A program made the translations under genes and the position numbers. A stretch of 35,323 nt of DNA from Alteripontixanthobacter muriae (GTDB lineage: Bacteria; Pseudomonadota; Alphaproteobacteria; Sphingomonadales; Sphingomonadaceae), in NCBI RefSeq assembly GCF_013336795.1, contig NZ_JAAFZT010000024.1:1-35323 (forward strand), in the 5' to 3' direction. The stretch's first letter is position 1. Every line of letters begins with the position of its first letter. The notes below the pieces were generated by a model, which was given only the letters and a program-made list of their open reading frames with translations, was not told where the DNA came from and made no database searches. This document shows, in pieces, positions 8,698 to 16,740 of the stretch.

Positions 8698-9578
8698 GAT
8701 CTTGGCACTCTGCAAGACGAGTGGCACGTTTCGGCCTCGGCGCTTTGAGCGCCTTGATCATGCTCGCCTTGGTCATCGCGCTGGGTCTGGTGCTGGATGC
8801 GCGCCGGACACCGACAGCTGAGCCTGAGTATGTAGCGCTGGGCAGCTCGTATGCAGCTGGAGCCGGGCTCGGCCCAAGACAGGCTGGCAGTCCGATACTC
8901 TGCAGCAGAAGCAATGAGGGTTATCCACCCCGCGTCGCCCGGGCGCTCGGCCTTAGGCTCGTCGACATGACCTGCAGCGGTTCGGTCACGAAGCATCTGC
9001 TGACCGGCGGGCAGTTTTTCCAAGACGCGCAAATTCGTACGCTGGGTCCTCAGACGCAGCTTGTAACCATCACGGTGGGCGGAAATGATATTGGTTTTGT
9101 ACGGGATCTCTACCTCCTAGCAGCCCGCAGATCGGATACGATGCTTGGGGGGATGGTGAGAAATCTGTGGAGCGGTCCTCCCAGCGCGGATCAGCGCGAC
9201 TACGGCAAGTTAGAGCGCGACCTGGTTGCGCTTATCCGAACAATTCGCACGCGATCGCCATCCGCGAAGGTAATAATAGCGACTTATCCGACGGTCCTTC
9301 CGCGCAGCGGCACCTGCGAAGCATTAGGATTGAGCGCAGGTGACGCGGCTGTGATGCGACAGGTCGAAAGCCAGCTCTCAACTGTGACTCAAGCGGCGGC
9401 TTTAAGCAGCGGCGCGACTATTGTCGACATGAACGCAGCCGGAGTTGAGCACAATGCCTGCTCGGCTGCGCCCTGGACCAAGGGATGGGGAGCCATAGCT
9501 GAGTCCCCGTTTCATCCAACGATAGGCGGAGCGAAGGCAACGGCAGAAGCAGTCATAGCTGCAATTGAGAATCGCTAG
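8694..9578 (+). CDS. Membrane-anchored SGNH/GDSL hydrolase
   Basis: 294 residues. The GTG at 8694 overlaps the previous stop (GTGA), the same coupling seen through this operon, and is preferred to an upstream GTG at 8661. One N-terminal transmembrane helix (about 14-35) is followed by an extracytoplasmic SGNH domain. Block I is GSSYAAGAG with Ser52 (GDS changed to GSS), block III is VGGNDIGF (128-135), and block V contains FHP near the C terminus supplying the catalytic His. Four cysteines could form disulphides outside the cytoplasm. It resembles the secreted SEST-like esterase group and probably deacylates in the periplasm. Last gene of locus A before the edd remnant. Confidence 0.85.
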   Translation: MRSWHSARRVARFGLGALSALIMLALVIALGLVLDARRTPTAEPEYVALGSSYAAGAGLGPRQAGSPILCSRSNEGYPPRVARALGLRLVDMTCSGSVTKHLLTGGQFFQDAQIRTLGPQTQLVTITVGGNDIGFVRDLYLLAARRSDTMLGGMVRNLWSGPPSADQRDYGKLERDLVALIRTIRTRSPSAKVIIATYPTVLPRSGTCEALGLSAGDAAVMRQVESQLSTVTQAAALSSGATIVDMNAAGVEHNACSAAPWTKGWGAIAESPFHPTIGGAKATAEAVIAAIENR

Positions 9579-9718
9579 GCATTGGGTGATGCTGTGCGCG
9601 TTGGTTGGGGGGGGACATGGATCTATTGGAAGTTCGGCGGCAAAACATAGATGGTCTGGCCGACGGTCCGTACTTGCGAGGCCCCAAATCAGTCGTTCGG
9701 CACGTTGAGGCGGCTGAG

Positions 9719-10089
9719 CGCGCCAACGGAATGCCCGAATTGCACAAGCTGACCCCGGTCCTGGGTGTTTTGCAGGATCGGGGCTATCGCGTCGCGCAGG
9801 TGACCGACGGGCGCATGTCGGGCGCCAGTGGCAAGGTGCCAGCGGCCATACACTGCCCGCCCGAAGCGCTGGGAGTGGCCCGCTCTCCCTGCTCCGCGAT
9901 GGCGATATCGTGCGGCTGAGCGCCACCGACGGAACGCTGTCCGCCGCTGCGGACCTGTCGCAACGGGAGCCTGCACCGATGGACGAAGCGCAAGGCGGGA
10001 TGGGCCGCGAGTTGTTCGCCATGTTCCGGCATTACGCCGATGAAGCAGAAAAGGGCGGCTCCGCCATGCTTGCCACCGCGGGTTTGTAG
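9719..10089 (+). pseudogene. edd: 3' fragment of 6-phosphogluconate dehydratase
   Basis: Only the C-terminal part of Edd remains. From about 9719 the frame reads [18 protein letters not shown] and [18 protein letters not shown], hallmark sequences of the IlvD/Edd family. Near 9871-9875 the homology moves to another frame ([14 protein letters not shown]...), showing a one-base deletion or equivalent, and continues to the natural Edd C terminus and a TAG at 10087-10089. Before 9719 the sequence has no Edd similarity, so about three quarters of the gene is missing. The gene is dead twice over, by truncation and by frameshift. The glk start lies 9 bases downstream, which is the normal operon order. 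Confidence 0.85.
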
Positions 10090-10098
10090 GGAACGGCC

Positions 10099-11082
10099 AT
10101 GCAGATCACCTGTGCCGACATCGGCGGAACGCATGCCCGCTTCGCCATCGCTACCATCGGGGACGACGGCAAAATCGCTCTGGGCGAAGTGTCGACTTTT
10201 GCCACGCAGGATCATCCCGACTTTGAAAGTGCGTGGGAGGGATTTCGCGAATGCTGCGGCGGAACCCTTCCGGACGGTCTGGCCATGGCGATTGCTGGCT
10301 CTGTCAGCGAGGATACGATCAGCTTCACCAACAATGACTGGACAATTTCGCTGGATGATGTGCGGGAGGACACCGGTATCGAGCGCCTGACCGTCATCAA
10401 CGACTTCGCTGCCATCGCGCATTCGATAGCGCGAGCGGATGACGACCACCTGCTGCACCTGACTGGCCCTGAACATCCATTCGCGGATGAAGGCACGATC
10501 AGCGTGATTGGCCCCGGCACCGGGCTGGGCGTGGCGTATCTCTATCGGGATGGAAAGGGCGGCTATCGTGTGCGGGCGACTGAGGGCGGTCATGCGAGTT
10601 TCGCCCCGGTGGACACGGTGGAGGACGCGATACTTGCCCATCTGCGCCAGCACCATGAGCGCGTCTCGGTCGAGCGCGTTGTATCCGGCCCAGCTATCGT
10701 CGAGATCCATCAGGTTTTAGGCGAACTGGAAAACCGCACTCCATCGGACCTGGACGATGTCGAAATCTGGAAGCGCGGCATGGAAGGCTCCGATGACCTT
10801 GCCGCAGCCGCTGTCGACCGGTTCTGCATGGCGCTCGGAAGCGTAGCCGGAGACGTGGCCCTGACCCAAGGCGGCTTCGGCGGCGTGGCGATCGCCGGCG
10901 GGCTGGGCCTGCGCCTGTGCAAGACGCTGCAATCCTCAGGTTTTGCCGAGCGTTTCACTGCCAAGGGGCGCTTCGCCGATCTGATGAAGGGCATTCCCGT
11001 GAAACTCGTCACTCACCCGCAACCGGGATTGTCGGGAGCGGCGGCCGCATACTGTTTAGAACATCCGGAGGCCTGCTCATGA
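10099..11082 (+). CDS. glk: Glucokinase
   Basis: 327 residues, ATP-dependent glucose phosphorylation in the cytoplasm (group A glucokinase, E. coli Glk-like, not ROK). Seen: the phosphate-binding DIGGTHARFA (7-16), the catalytic segment INDFAAIAH, GPGTGLG in the ATP site and EGGHASF. Length is typical. ATG at 10099 follows a GGGAACGG site. The gene appears intact although both operon neighbours are broken, edd' upstream and eda' overlapping its stop by ATGA. It could serve the glucose released by the GH1 enzyme, but it probably has lost its native promoter because the upstream operon part is gone. Confidence 0.95.
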   Translation: MQITCADIGGTHARFAIATIGDDGKIALGEVSTFATQDHPDFESAWEGFRECCGGTLPDGLAMAIAGSVSEDTISFTNNDWTISLDDVREDTGIERLTVINDFAAIAHSIARADDDHLLHLTGPEHPFADEGTISVIGPGTGLGVAYLYRDGKGGYRVRATEGGHASFAPVDTVEDAILAHLRQHHERVSVERVVSGPAIVEIHQVLGELENRTPSDLDDVEIWKRGMEGSDDLAAAAVDRFCMALGSVAGDVALTQGGFGGVAIAGGLGLRLCKTLQSSGFAERFTAKGRFADLMKGIPVKLVTHPQPGLSGAAAAYCLEHPEACS

Positions 11083-11150
11083 AGCCGATCGAAACCATCA
11101 TGCGGACCGCGCCAGTCATTCCGGTGATCGTGATCGACGATGTGCGCCAC
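11079..11150 (+). pseudogene. eda: 5' fragment of KDPG aldolase
   Basis: ATG overlapping the glk stop (ATGA). The first 24 codons, including RTAPVIPVIVIDDV, are the typical start of 2-keto-3-deoxy-6-phosphogluconate aldolase. After codon 24 (about base 11150) the similarity stops abruptly and unrelated sequence begins in another frame, so the lysine and glutamate of the active site are absent. The chimeric frame ends at a stop at 11235-11237. Confidence 0.85.
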
Positions 11151-11404
11151 ACATCAAGGAGGCTTACCGGGTGCTGGCTGGCAAAGAACCCGCTACCTGC
11201 TACCTGCTGCCGGATGCGGACGCTCCGCGAGGGATGAAGTTTCTCTACAATCTCAATCGTTTCAGCGTTGCGACATCCCGCGCGAAACGCGTGACAATTC
11301 TGGTCGGCTCATCGCAAGTCTTTGAGGCCGAGTGCCGCACACCCCGGCAGATGCAGCTTGCCAATGCGTTTCGTAGGTATCGTAAAAGTGCGATCGCAAA
11401 CTGA
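11151..11404 (+). pseudogene. C-terminal fragment of a superfamily 1 DNA helicase
   Basis: The frame HIKEAYRVLAG... runs to a TGA at 11402-11404. Its second half (PRGMKFLYNLNRFSVATSRAK, then ECRTPRQMQLANAF) matches the extreme C terminus of AAA_12/UvrD-like helicases, often fused to a RecB-like nuclease. NRFSVATSRAK is helicase motif VI. All ATP-binding motifs are missing. It is joined directly to eda' at about 11150. The first 15-20 codons of the fragment are not clearly helicase. Confidence 0.7.
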
Positions 11405-11627
11405 GCCTGTTTCTACATGAGCCATCAAGCAATGCCTTGAGCAATGGAACGAGACTAGCCGCTTTATTATTCACTCCTGTCGTGGCCAGCGTCGGAGGTT
11501 CACTAAGCGTCTGCTTTCAGGGAATTGCCGGGAGAGGGCTAATAACCGAAATTAGGGCGCATACCCGACATTCCGTCACGCTTCGGACCGGCGTTCATCA
11601 GTGTGCTGCAGCTTGGGAAGCTCGCCG

Positions 11628-12152
11628 TCAGGATCCGGAATCCGGCAAGAAGCCGAGTTCAGACGCTTTCTGCAACGCGCGAACTTCACTGTCAGCGATC
11701 CACCAGACCTTCTGCGAAGCGTCCCAGCGGGCGCCCAGCTCCTTCGCTTCATCCTTGCGGGCAAAGGGAACAGACAGTGCCACGCGTTCGGCGGCATTTC
11801 CAGCCTGCTCCTGCCGATGACCGTGGCGGCCCAGAGCCGCCTTGATTTCTGAGCTGTCCGGGTTCCGCTCAATCGCATGTGCTGCCCAGTCGGGCGGAGC
11901 AATCTGCCGCCAGGTCTTGTACGTCCCTGAAGCGGGAATACGGGCAAGCTCTTCCTTCAGCTTCCCGTCCAGCGAATAGATGTCCGCCAGGACCGGCGGG
12001 TTGCCGTAGTAGGGTGGACAACCCGACAATTCTCCTACCGCCACTACTTTCGCGCAGGTCGCGTCCCATGTTGTGCGTCGCAGCCAGAATCCAGCCTTCC
12101 CGTGAGCAACATACATCTGGAAGATATTCGGCTGATCGTCGGGAATTGCCAT
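11628..12152 (-). CDS. DUF5710-domain protein
   Basis: 174 residues. The C-terminal part (about residues 125-165: SVPFARKDEAKELGARWD followed by KVWWI) is the DUF5710 motif, a small domain often attached to plasmid primases, DNA-processing and defence proteins. The N-terminal 110 residues (GKAGFWLRRTTWD, YYGNPPVLADIYS) are not recognised. Start ATG at 12152 is only two bases after the stop of the DUF4268 gene, so the two form an operon; an upstream in-frame ATG at 12221 lies inside that gene and is less likely. A role in nucleic-acid handling is suggested by family and neighbour, not shown. Confidence 0.7.
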   Translation of the reverse strand: MAIPDDQPNIFQMYVAHGKAGFWLRRTTWDATCAKVVAVGELSGCPPYYGNPPVLADIYSLDGKLKEELARIPASGTYKTWRQIAPPDWAAHAIERNPDSSEIKAALGRHGHRQEQAGNAAERVALSVPFARKDEAKELGARWDASQKVWWIADSEVRALQKASELGFLPDSGS

Positions 12153-12154
12153 GA

Positions 12155-13189
12155 TCAGCTGGCGATGCTGCCACTCTGGGCGAGTGCAGGGGGCGCAGCC
12201 TCGTTGCCATGATCTGCCCACTCGGCGGCATCGAGGACGCGGACCCTGTTACAGAACACATTGTGCAGATCGTTTAGGCGTACAGCGAGCCATTGGTGCT
12301 GCCGCGGCCAGTCCTCCTTCGCCTCCGGATCAACGTCGTCGAAGTAGACCGAGATCCGGCTGTCGCGCCTCTCCGGCAATTCTTCCCAGTCGAGCGGGTA
12401 TCCGATCTCCTCCTCGATCGCAGCCTTCTGCTCCTGCAGCAGGTGGAAGTATGCCTTGGCCTTGTCGGTCGAGATATAGAGCTCGGCCCTGATCTGCCGC
12501 TTCGGTCTGATCATGACCGCGCCGATGTTGAATTCGCTCCGGCCCACCGGATAGGCCATCCATGATTGCGGCTGAGGCTTGCGATTGCCGGAGACCGGGC
12601 CTGCCTGCCTGTCGAGCTCGGTGTGCAGGCCGTCCCAGTAGTCGCGCTGGAGGAGGCGCAGGTCGGTCAGCTCGGACTCATCGATCGCGCGCGCGGCCTG
12701 ATGGACCGAGCGGGACCAGTCATTGGGTTTCGAGACCATGTTGAACTTGGGTGCGGCAGGGGAGTCCCCAATGCGCCAGAGTTCAACCTCGAGCCCGAAG
12801 AAGCGGAAGGTCTCGTCTGTGATCCGGTTGAGCCAGTCGAGGGTCGAGCGGTGCTCTTCGGTGAACCGCGCGGCGATCCAGACGATCGTCACTGCATCAA
12901 GGCCCGAGGCATAGGTGAGAAGTTGACCCAGATGACTGTGATCGGTGCGCTCGAGCTGGTTCTCGATCAGCACCCAGTCACGTGAGCCTGGATCCTTGCA
13001 CAGGATGTCGGCGCGGAAGGGCCCCACCGCCTTCTCCTGCGCCTCCAGTTCCAGATCCATCCCCAATGTCTCGCCGAGGATCGAAAGGTTTTCCTCGCGC
13101 GCAAGCCATGGCGTGAAGTCGGTGGCCTCGCTGAGCCAGATCTCGCGAAGGTCGACACGCGTGAGGCGTCCAAGTGATTTGCTGTCCAT
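12155..13189 (-). CDS. DUF4268 protein with PD-(D/E)XK-like nuclease fold
   Basis: 344 residues. ATG at 13189 has an AGGAAGG site; the frame is open 24 codons further without a better start. The N-terminal half carries RADILCKD (Asp61), then VLIENQLERTDHSHLGQLLTYASG (76-95), the characteristic nuclease-superfamily core in which E-x-K is E-N-Q (Glu76, Gln78). The C-terminal half (AELYISTDKAKAYFHLL, IGYPLDWEELPERRDSRISVY) is the DUF4268 domain. Such proteins are frequent in mobile and defence regions. It is first in an operon with the DUF5710 gene and divergent from the Dcm-like methyltransferase, so a restriction-like role is possible; no enzymatic activity can be asserted. Confidence 0.8.
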   Translation of the reverse strand: MDSKSLGRLTRVDLREIWLSEATDFTPWLAREENLSILGETLGMDLELEAQEKAVGPFRADILCKDPGSRDWVLIENQLERTDHSHLGQLLTYASGLDAVTIVWIAARFTEEHRSTLDWLNRITDETFRFFGLEVELWRIGDSPAAPKFNMVSKPNDWSRSVHQAARAIDESELTDLRLLQRDYWDGLHTELDRQAGPVSGNRKPQPQSWMAYPVGRSEFNIGAVMIRPKRQIRAELYISTDKAKAYFHLLQEQKAAIEEEIGYPLDWEELPERRDSRISVYFDDVDPEAKEDWPRQHQWLAVRLNDLHNVFCNRVRVLDAAEWADHGNEAAPPALAQSGSIAS

Positions 13190-13393
13190 CGCACCTTCCT
13201 GACAAGGAACTGTTGAAATCAAGTTGCCGCCGGATGTGCCGCATCGAGGGGCGTCAGGCAAATACCGGGAGGAGTGGTACTGCAGACCTGTGGACGGCGC
13301 CGAAACAAATCAGGAACAAATCCTTGCCTTCCGGGACTCTCCATGCCGTTCCGGCAGCAGATGACCCAGCTCGGGTCCCGTCCAGGAGAGTAC

Positions 13394-14359
13394 ATGAAAC
13401 CGCAAACCAGCAGCTTTGCCACCGACTTTGCAAAGGCGGGTCTTGATGCAGAAGCACTGGCCGAGGAGTTCGGCCAGTCCGTGCGGCAGATCAAGCGCTA
13501 CATTGCAGGCGAGAGCAGGGTGCCTAAGCTGGTTGGCGAGAAGATGCGCGAAATTGCGCGGGTGAGGACGCCTGAATCATCGGAAAAGCCCGCGTTCCGC
13601 TTTATCGACCTGTTCGCCGGCATCGGAGGCATGCGGCTCGGGTTCGAGGCAATCGGCGGCAAGTGCATTTTCACGAGCGAGTGGGACCGCTGGTCGCGGA
13701 AGACCTACCTCCTGAACTTCCCCGATGGCGACGATCATGTGTTTGCAGGGGATATCCGTCCCTATGGCGAGAACCCCGCGCTGATCCCCCAGCATGATGT
13801 TCTGCTGGCGGGGTTCCCCTGCCAGCCATTCTCGCTGGCAGGCGTATCGAAGAAGAACTCGCTCGGCCGTGCGCACGGATTTGCCTGTGAGGAACAGGGC
13901 AACCTCTTCTTCGAGATTGCCCGCATTCTCGATCATCACCGCCCGGCAGCCTTCCTTCTGGAGAACGTGAAGAACCTCAAAGGCCATGACAAGGGACGCA
14001 CATTCGAGGTCATCCGCACCACGCTCGAGAAGGATCTGGGTTATAAAATCCAGACCCGCATCATCAGCTCTGCACCATTCGTGCCGCAGAAGCGCCAGCG
14101 GATCTTCATCGTCGGCTTTCGCGAGGATGCAGGGTTCAGCTTCGACGATTTCGACCGGTTCGTTCCCCCCGAGGAGGAATGGCCAACGCTCGGGAGTACC
14201 CTCCAGTCGCACAACGAGGTGGACGCGAAGTACACGCTGACCCCGAAGCTGTGGAAGTATTTGCAGGACTACCGGAAGAAGCACGAGAAGGCGGGCAACG
14301 GGTTCGGGTTTACCGCCCACGGGCCGAACGACGTTGGCACGGCTTCAAACCGAACATGA
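13394..14359 (+). pseudogene. dcm: Dcm-type DNA (cytosine-5) methyltransferase, C-terminally truncated
   Basis: 321 residues from an ATG with AGGAGAG. Residues 15-55 form a helix-turn-helix-like segment. Then come the C5-methylase motifs: I FIDLFAGIGG (70-79), IV GFPCQPFSLAG with catalytic Cys143, VI LLENVKN (188-194) and VIII QKRQR (232-236). It is very like E. coli Dcm, including HDVLLAGFPCQPFSLAGVS, suggesting CCWGG-type specificity (inference). Similarity stops at GPNDV (about 14333) just before the expected TRTLSARYYKDG segment. Motif IX and motif X, needed to close the SAM site, are missing, so the enzyme is very probably inactive. The last eight residues are foreign. Confidence 0.82.
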
Positions 14360-14612
14360 TGTCCTGCCGTTCCTCGGGCAGCACATCCCCGCAGGAGAGG
14401 CGCAATTTCACCCGATGCCTGACGAGATGGTCGATTTACTGGCGACCTCTCCGGACTTCGATCCGCCGGATAGAGGCACTCCGCCGGTTTGGTTACGGCT
14501 GTCGGGGGAGGGTGATCAGGCCGCCGAAATTATCGTTGCAAGACCGGCTGCCGATGGCGAGCTGTGGATCATCTCACCTGCGAAAAAGGAACCTCTACGA
14601 AGTCGGAAATAG
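14334..14612 (+). pseudogene. Unrecognised reading-frame fragment joined to the dcm remnant
   Basis: Starting at the break in dcm, but in another frame, 92 codons are open to a TAG at 14610-14612 and look protein-like (HDVLPFLGQHIPAGEAQFHPMPDEMVDLL; later PADGELWIISPAKKEP). There is no ATG and no ribosome binding site; the frame opens with TTG inside the dcm overlap. It is best read as the 3' end of another gene brought in at the junction. I do not recognise the family. Confidence 0.35.
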
Positions 14613-14734
14613 AGCGTGTCCAAATTACAGATGGATGAGCCCGCCGCATCTTACTGCGTGATAAACTTGCCGCCTCGGCCGCAAAAAAGGCTCCCCGGAG
14701 ACCAGAGACAAGCACCTGCTCTGCGGTTAATGAA

Positions 14735-15053
14735 GAAGGTACGTGTCACGGATCGCCTGAAACGATCACCACAGAGGACATGCGCTCCTACAAGGCAGCC
14801 ATGACTGACCTCGGAAGTGCCGAGAAGCAGGAGGCCGGCCGCTGGGCCAACAACCGGGTGGAGAACTCACACCTGCCGTTCCGGCAACGGAAGCGGGCGA
14901 TGCTGCGGTTCCGCCAGATGAAGGCACTACAGAAGTTCGCCTCAGTCCACGCCACGTGCACAGCTACTTCAACTCCTCTCCTGAGGTGAACCTCATGGCC
15001 TGGGCCATGCCGGGAAAGGGGAGAGCTGCGTCGATCGGAGACAAGTTGCGATT
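14735..15053 (+). mobile_element. Decayed 3' remnant of an IS6-family transposase
   Basis: The frame around 14735-14950 reads HGSPETITTEDMRSYKAA, then GRWANNRVENSHLPFRQR and AMLRFRQMKALQKFASVHA, the C-terminal end of IS6/IS26-like DDE transposases (NNRxENSHxPxRxRERxM). A one-base deletion near 14954 shifts the frame into VHSYFNSS. The N-terminal DDE region is absent. The last 93 bases (14961-15053) recur at 29414-29506. Confidence 0.75.
14961..15053 (+). repeat. Diverged direct repeat, copy 1 (IS6 remnant end)
   Basis: Aligned by hand without gaps to 29414-29506 with 12 mismatches in 93 bases, same orientation. It begins CAGCTACTTCAACTCCTCTC and ends ACAAGTTGCG. Both copies carry the end of the IS6 transposase frame (SYFNSSxEVNL). 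Confidence 0.85.
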
Positions 15054-15145
15054 ATACTGATGAGGTGGATGGCCCCTGTGTTGAACGACGGTGAGTCGTA
15101 TTGTGGGCTGTTGTCGAAGCAGCTCGAGCAAGAGGACCATTCACC

Positions 15146-15643
15146 ATGGAGATTACCACGATCGGCCTTGATCTGGCCAAGTCTGTTTTCCAGCTCCACG
15201 CTGTCGATGCACAAGGCGCCGTTGTCTGGCGCAAGAAGGTCCGGCGTTCGGCACTTTTCGACACGCTGGCGAAGGTTCCTCCCTGCCTGATCGGGATAGA
15301 GGCTTGCGCCACCTCGCATCATTGGGCGCGTGAGATCTTGGCCCTGGGGCACCAGGTGCGGCTCATGCCGCCAGCCTATGTGAAGGCATATCTCAGGCAA
15401 CAGAAGAACGATGCTGCCGATGCCGAGGCGATCTGCGAAGGGGTACGCCGCCCGACCATGCGCTTTGTTCCCGTAAAAAGTGCAGAGCGACAGGCGGTGC
15501 TTGTCCTGCACCGTTTGCGCGAACTGCTGGTTCGCCAGCGCACCATGATCATCAATGCAATTCGCGCCCATTGTGCGAAGTTCGGATTGGTTGCAGCGCG
15601 AGGCTCAGCAATGGCATCGAATTGCCTCAGAGCGGAGGAATAA
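15146..15643 (+). pseudogene. IS110-family transposase, N-terminal half only
   Basis: 165 codons; full-length IS110 transposases are about 340. The RuvC-like DEDD domain is complete: Asp9 in GLDLAKS, Glu52 in IGIEACATSHHWA, Asp89 and Asp92 in KNDAADAEAI. The following helical segment (RQRTMIINAIRAHCAKFG) is typical. After VAARG (about base 15603) similarity ends, and the C-terminal transposase_20 domain with its essential serine is absent. It is therefore inactive. ATG at 15146 is preceded by GAGGACC. Confidence 0.82.
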
Positions 15644-15654
15644 TCATCCGAATC

Positions 15655-16593
15655 TCACCTCGGATGATGGCCTGCCTGCAAAGCTAGCTGACCGAGCAGG
15701 ATCGACCCTACGGCGCCTGAACCGGGTACAAGTTGAGGCATGACGATACGCTGACGGGCACGACCGGGCAAATAGCCTTGATCGAGCATGTCTGCGGCGT
15801 TCCTAGTCGCGTCGATCAGACCAGGTGTCTGCATAACACCTCCGCCGAGTACGACAATCTCAACAGCTACTGTGGCAGCGAGGGTATGACAAAGTTGGCC
15901 GAGATACTCTGCTATCCAGCGGCGACCTGTGTGGTCAGGCGACAGGTCGGACAGCGACTTACCGTAGCGTGCAGCTATGGCTGAGCCAGATGCAAGGCCC
16001 TCCAGACAATCCCCGTGATAAGGGCACACGCCCGGAAAATCTTGATCACCTTCTGCGCGTCTTGGAAGAATGTGGCCCATTTCAGGATGACCCAGTCCCA
16101 GAACGGGCTTGTCATCAATGACCAGGCCGACCCCGATTCCGGTTCCAACGGTGATGTAGGCGAGCGATACCGCTCCGCGACCGGCGCCGAAACGAAATTC
16201 TGCTAGTGCAGCGCCATTGACATCCGTGTCGATGCCGACCGGAATGCTGAAGCGTCTTGCGAAGAAACCGCGCAGGTCGCAGCCGGTCCAGCCAGGTTTT
16301 GGCGTCTCGAGAATATGGCCCCACCGAGAGGATGATGGATCGAGATCAATTGGGCCGAAGCTGGCTATCCCCAGACTCTGCAACTGGTCGAACTGTTCGA
16401 ACCATCCTGCAGCCTGCATCAGAGTGATCTGAGGATCGGCCGTCGTGATCGTCGTGCTCGCCAGTATTTCAGTAGGAGAAGTGCCGACCGATAGAACGAA
16501 TTTGGTACCGCCCGCCTCGATACCGCCAATGAGCGGGGCGGAGAGGTTTGCGCAGGCAGGTTTTCCTGTATTCTGCGAAGCTGACGAAACCAT
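15655..16593 (-). CDS. ROK-family sugar kinase, fructokinase-like
   Basis: 312 residues. Seen: phosphate loop GGIEAGGTKF (23-32), catalytic-base segment DTDVNGAALAE with Asp124, ITVGTGIGVGL (147-157), the ROK zinc motif CPYHGDC (190-196) followed by LEGLASGSAI, and EIVVLGGGVM near the C terminus. CPYHGDCLEGLASG is typical of Mak/ScrK-type fructokinases, so fructose (or a related hexose) is the likely substrate. ATG at 16593 is preferred because GGAAG precedes it; an ATG 9 codons upstream has no such site. The gene stops about 50 bases from the broken IS110 fragment, and is divergent from the carboxylesterase. Confidence 0.88.
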   Translation of the reverse strand: MVSSASQNTGKPACANLSAPLIGGIEAGGTKFVLSVGTSPTEILASTTITTADPQITLMQAAGWFEQFDQLQSLGIASFGPIDLDPSSSRWGHILETPKPGWTGCDLRGFFARRFSIPVGIDTDVNGAALAEFRFGAGRGAVSLAYITVGTGIGVGLVIDDKPVLGLGHPEMGHILPRRAEGDQDFPGVCPYHGDCLEGLASGSAIAARYGKSLSDLSPDHTGRRWIAEYLGQLCHTLAATVAVEIVVLGGGVMQTPGLIDATRNAADMLDQGYLPGRARQRIVMPQLVPGSGAVGSILLGQLALQAGHHPR

Positions 16594-16740
16594 GGTCTTC
16601 CAGACTGCGAGTGGAGGCATTCTGGTGAAGCAGCAAACCGGCGGATTGGCGACCGCTTCCCGGTGTGCGGCAAAACCATACTGCCAGATGGCATAATGAT
16701 GGTTGATGCACTTCCTGCTGCCACGTGTCAGTCAGGCTGA

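Noticed and set aside
14990-15145. Possible IS110 bridge RNA upstream of the transposase fragment
   Set aside because: The space is largely filled by the IS6 remnant, the element is truncated, and no structured RNA could be made out by eye.
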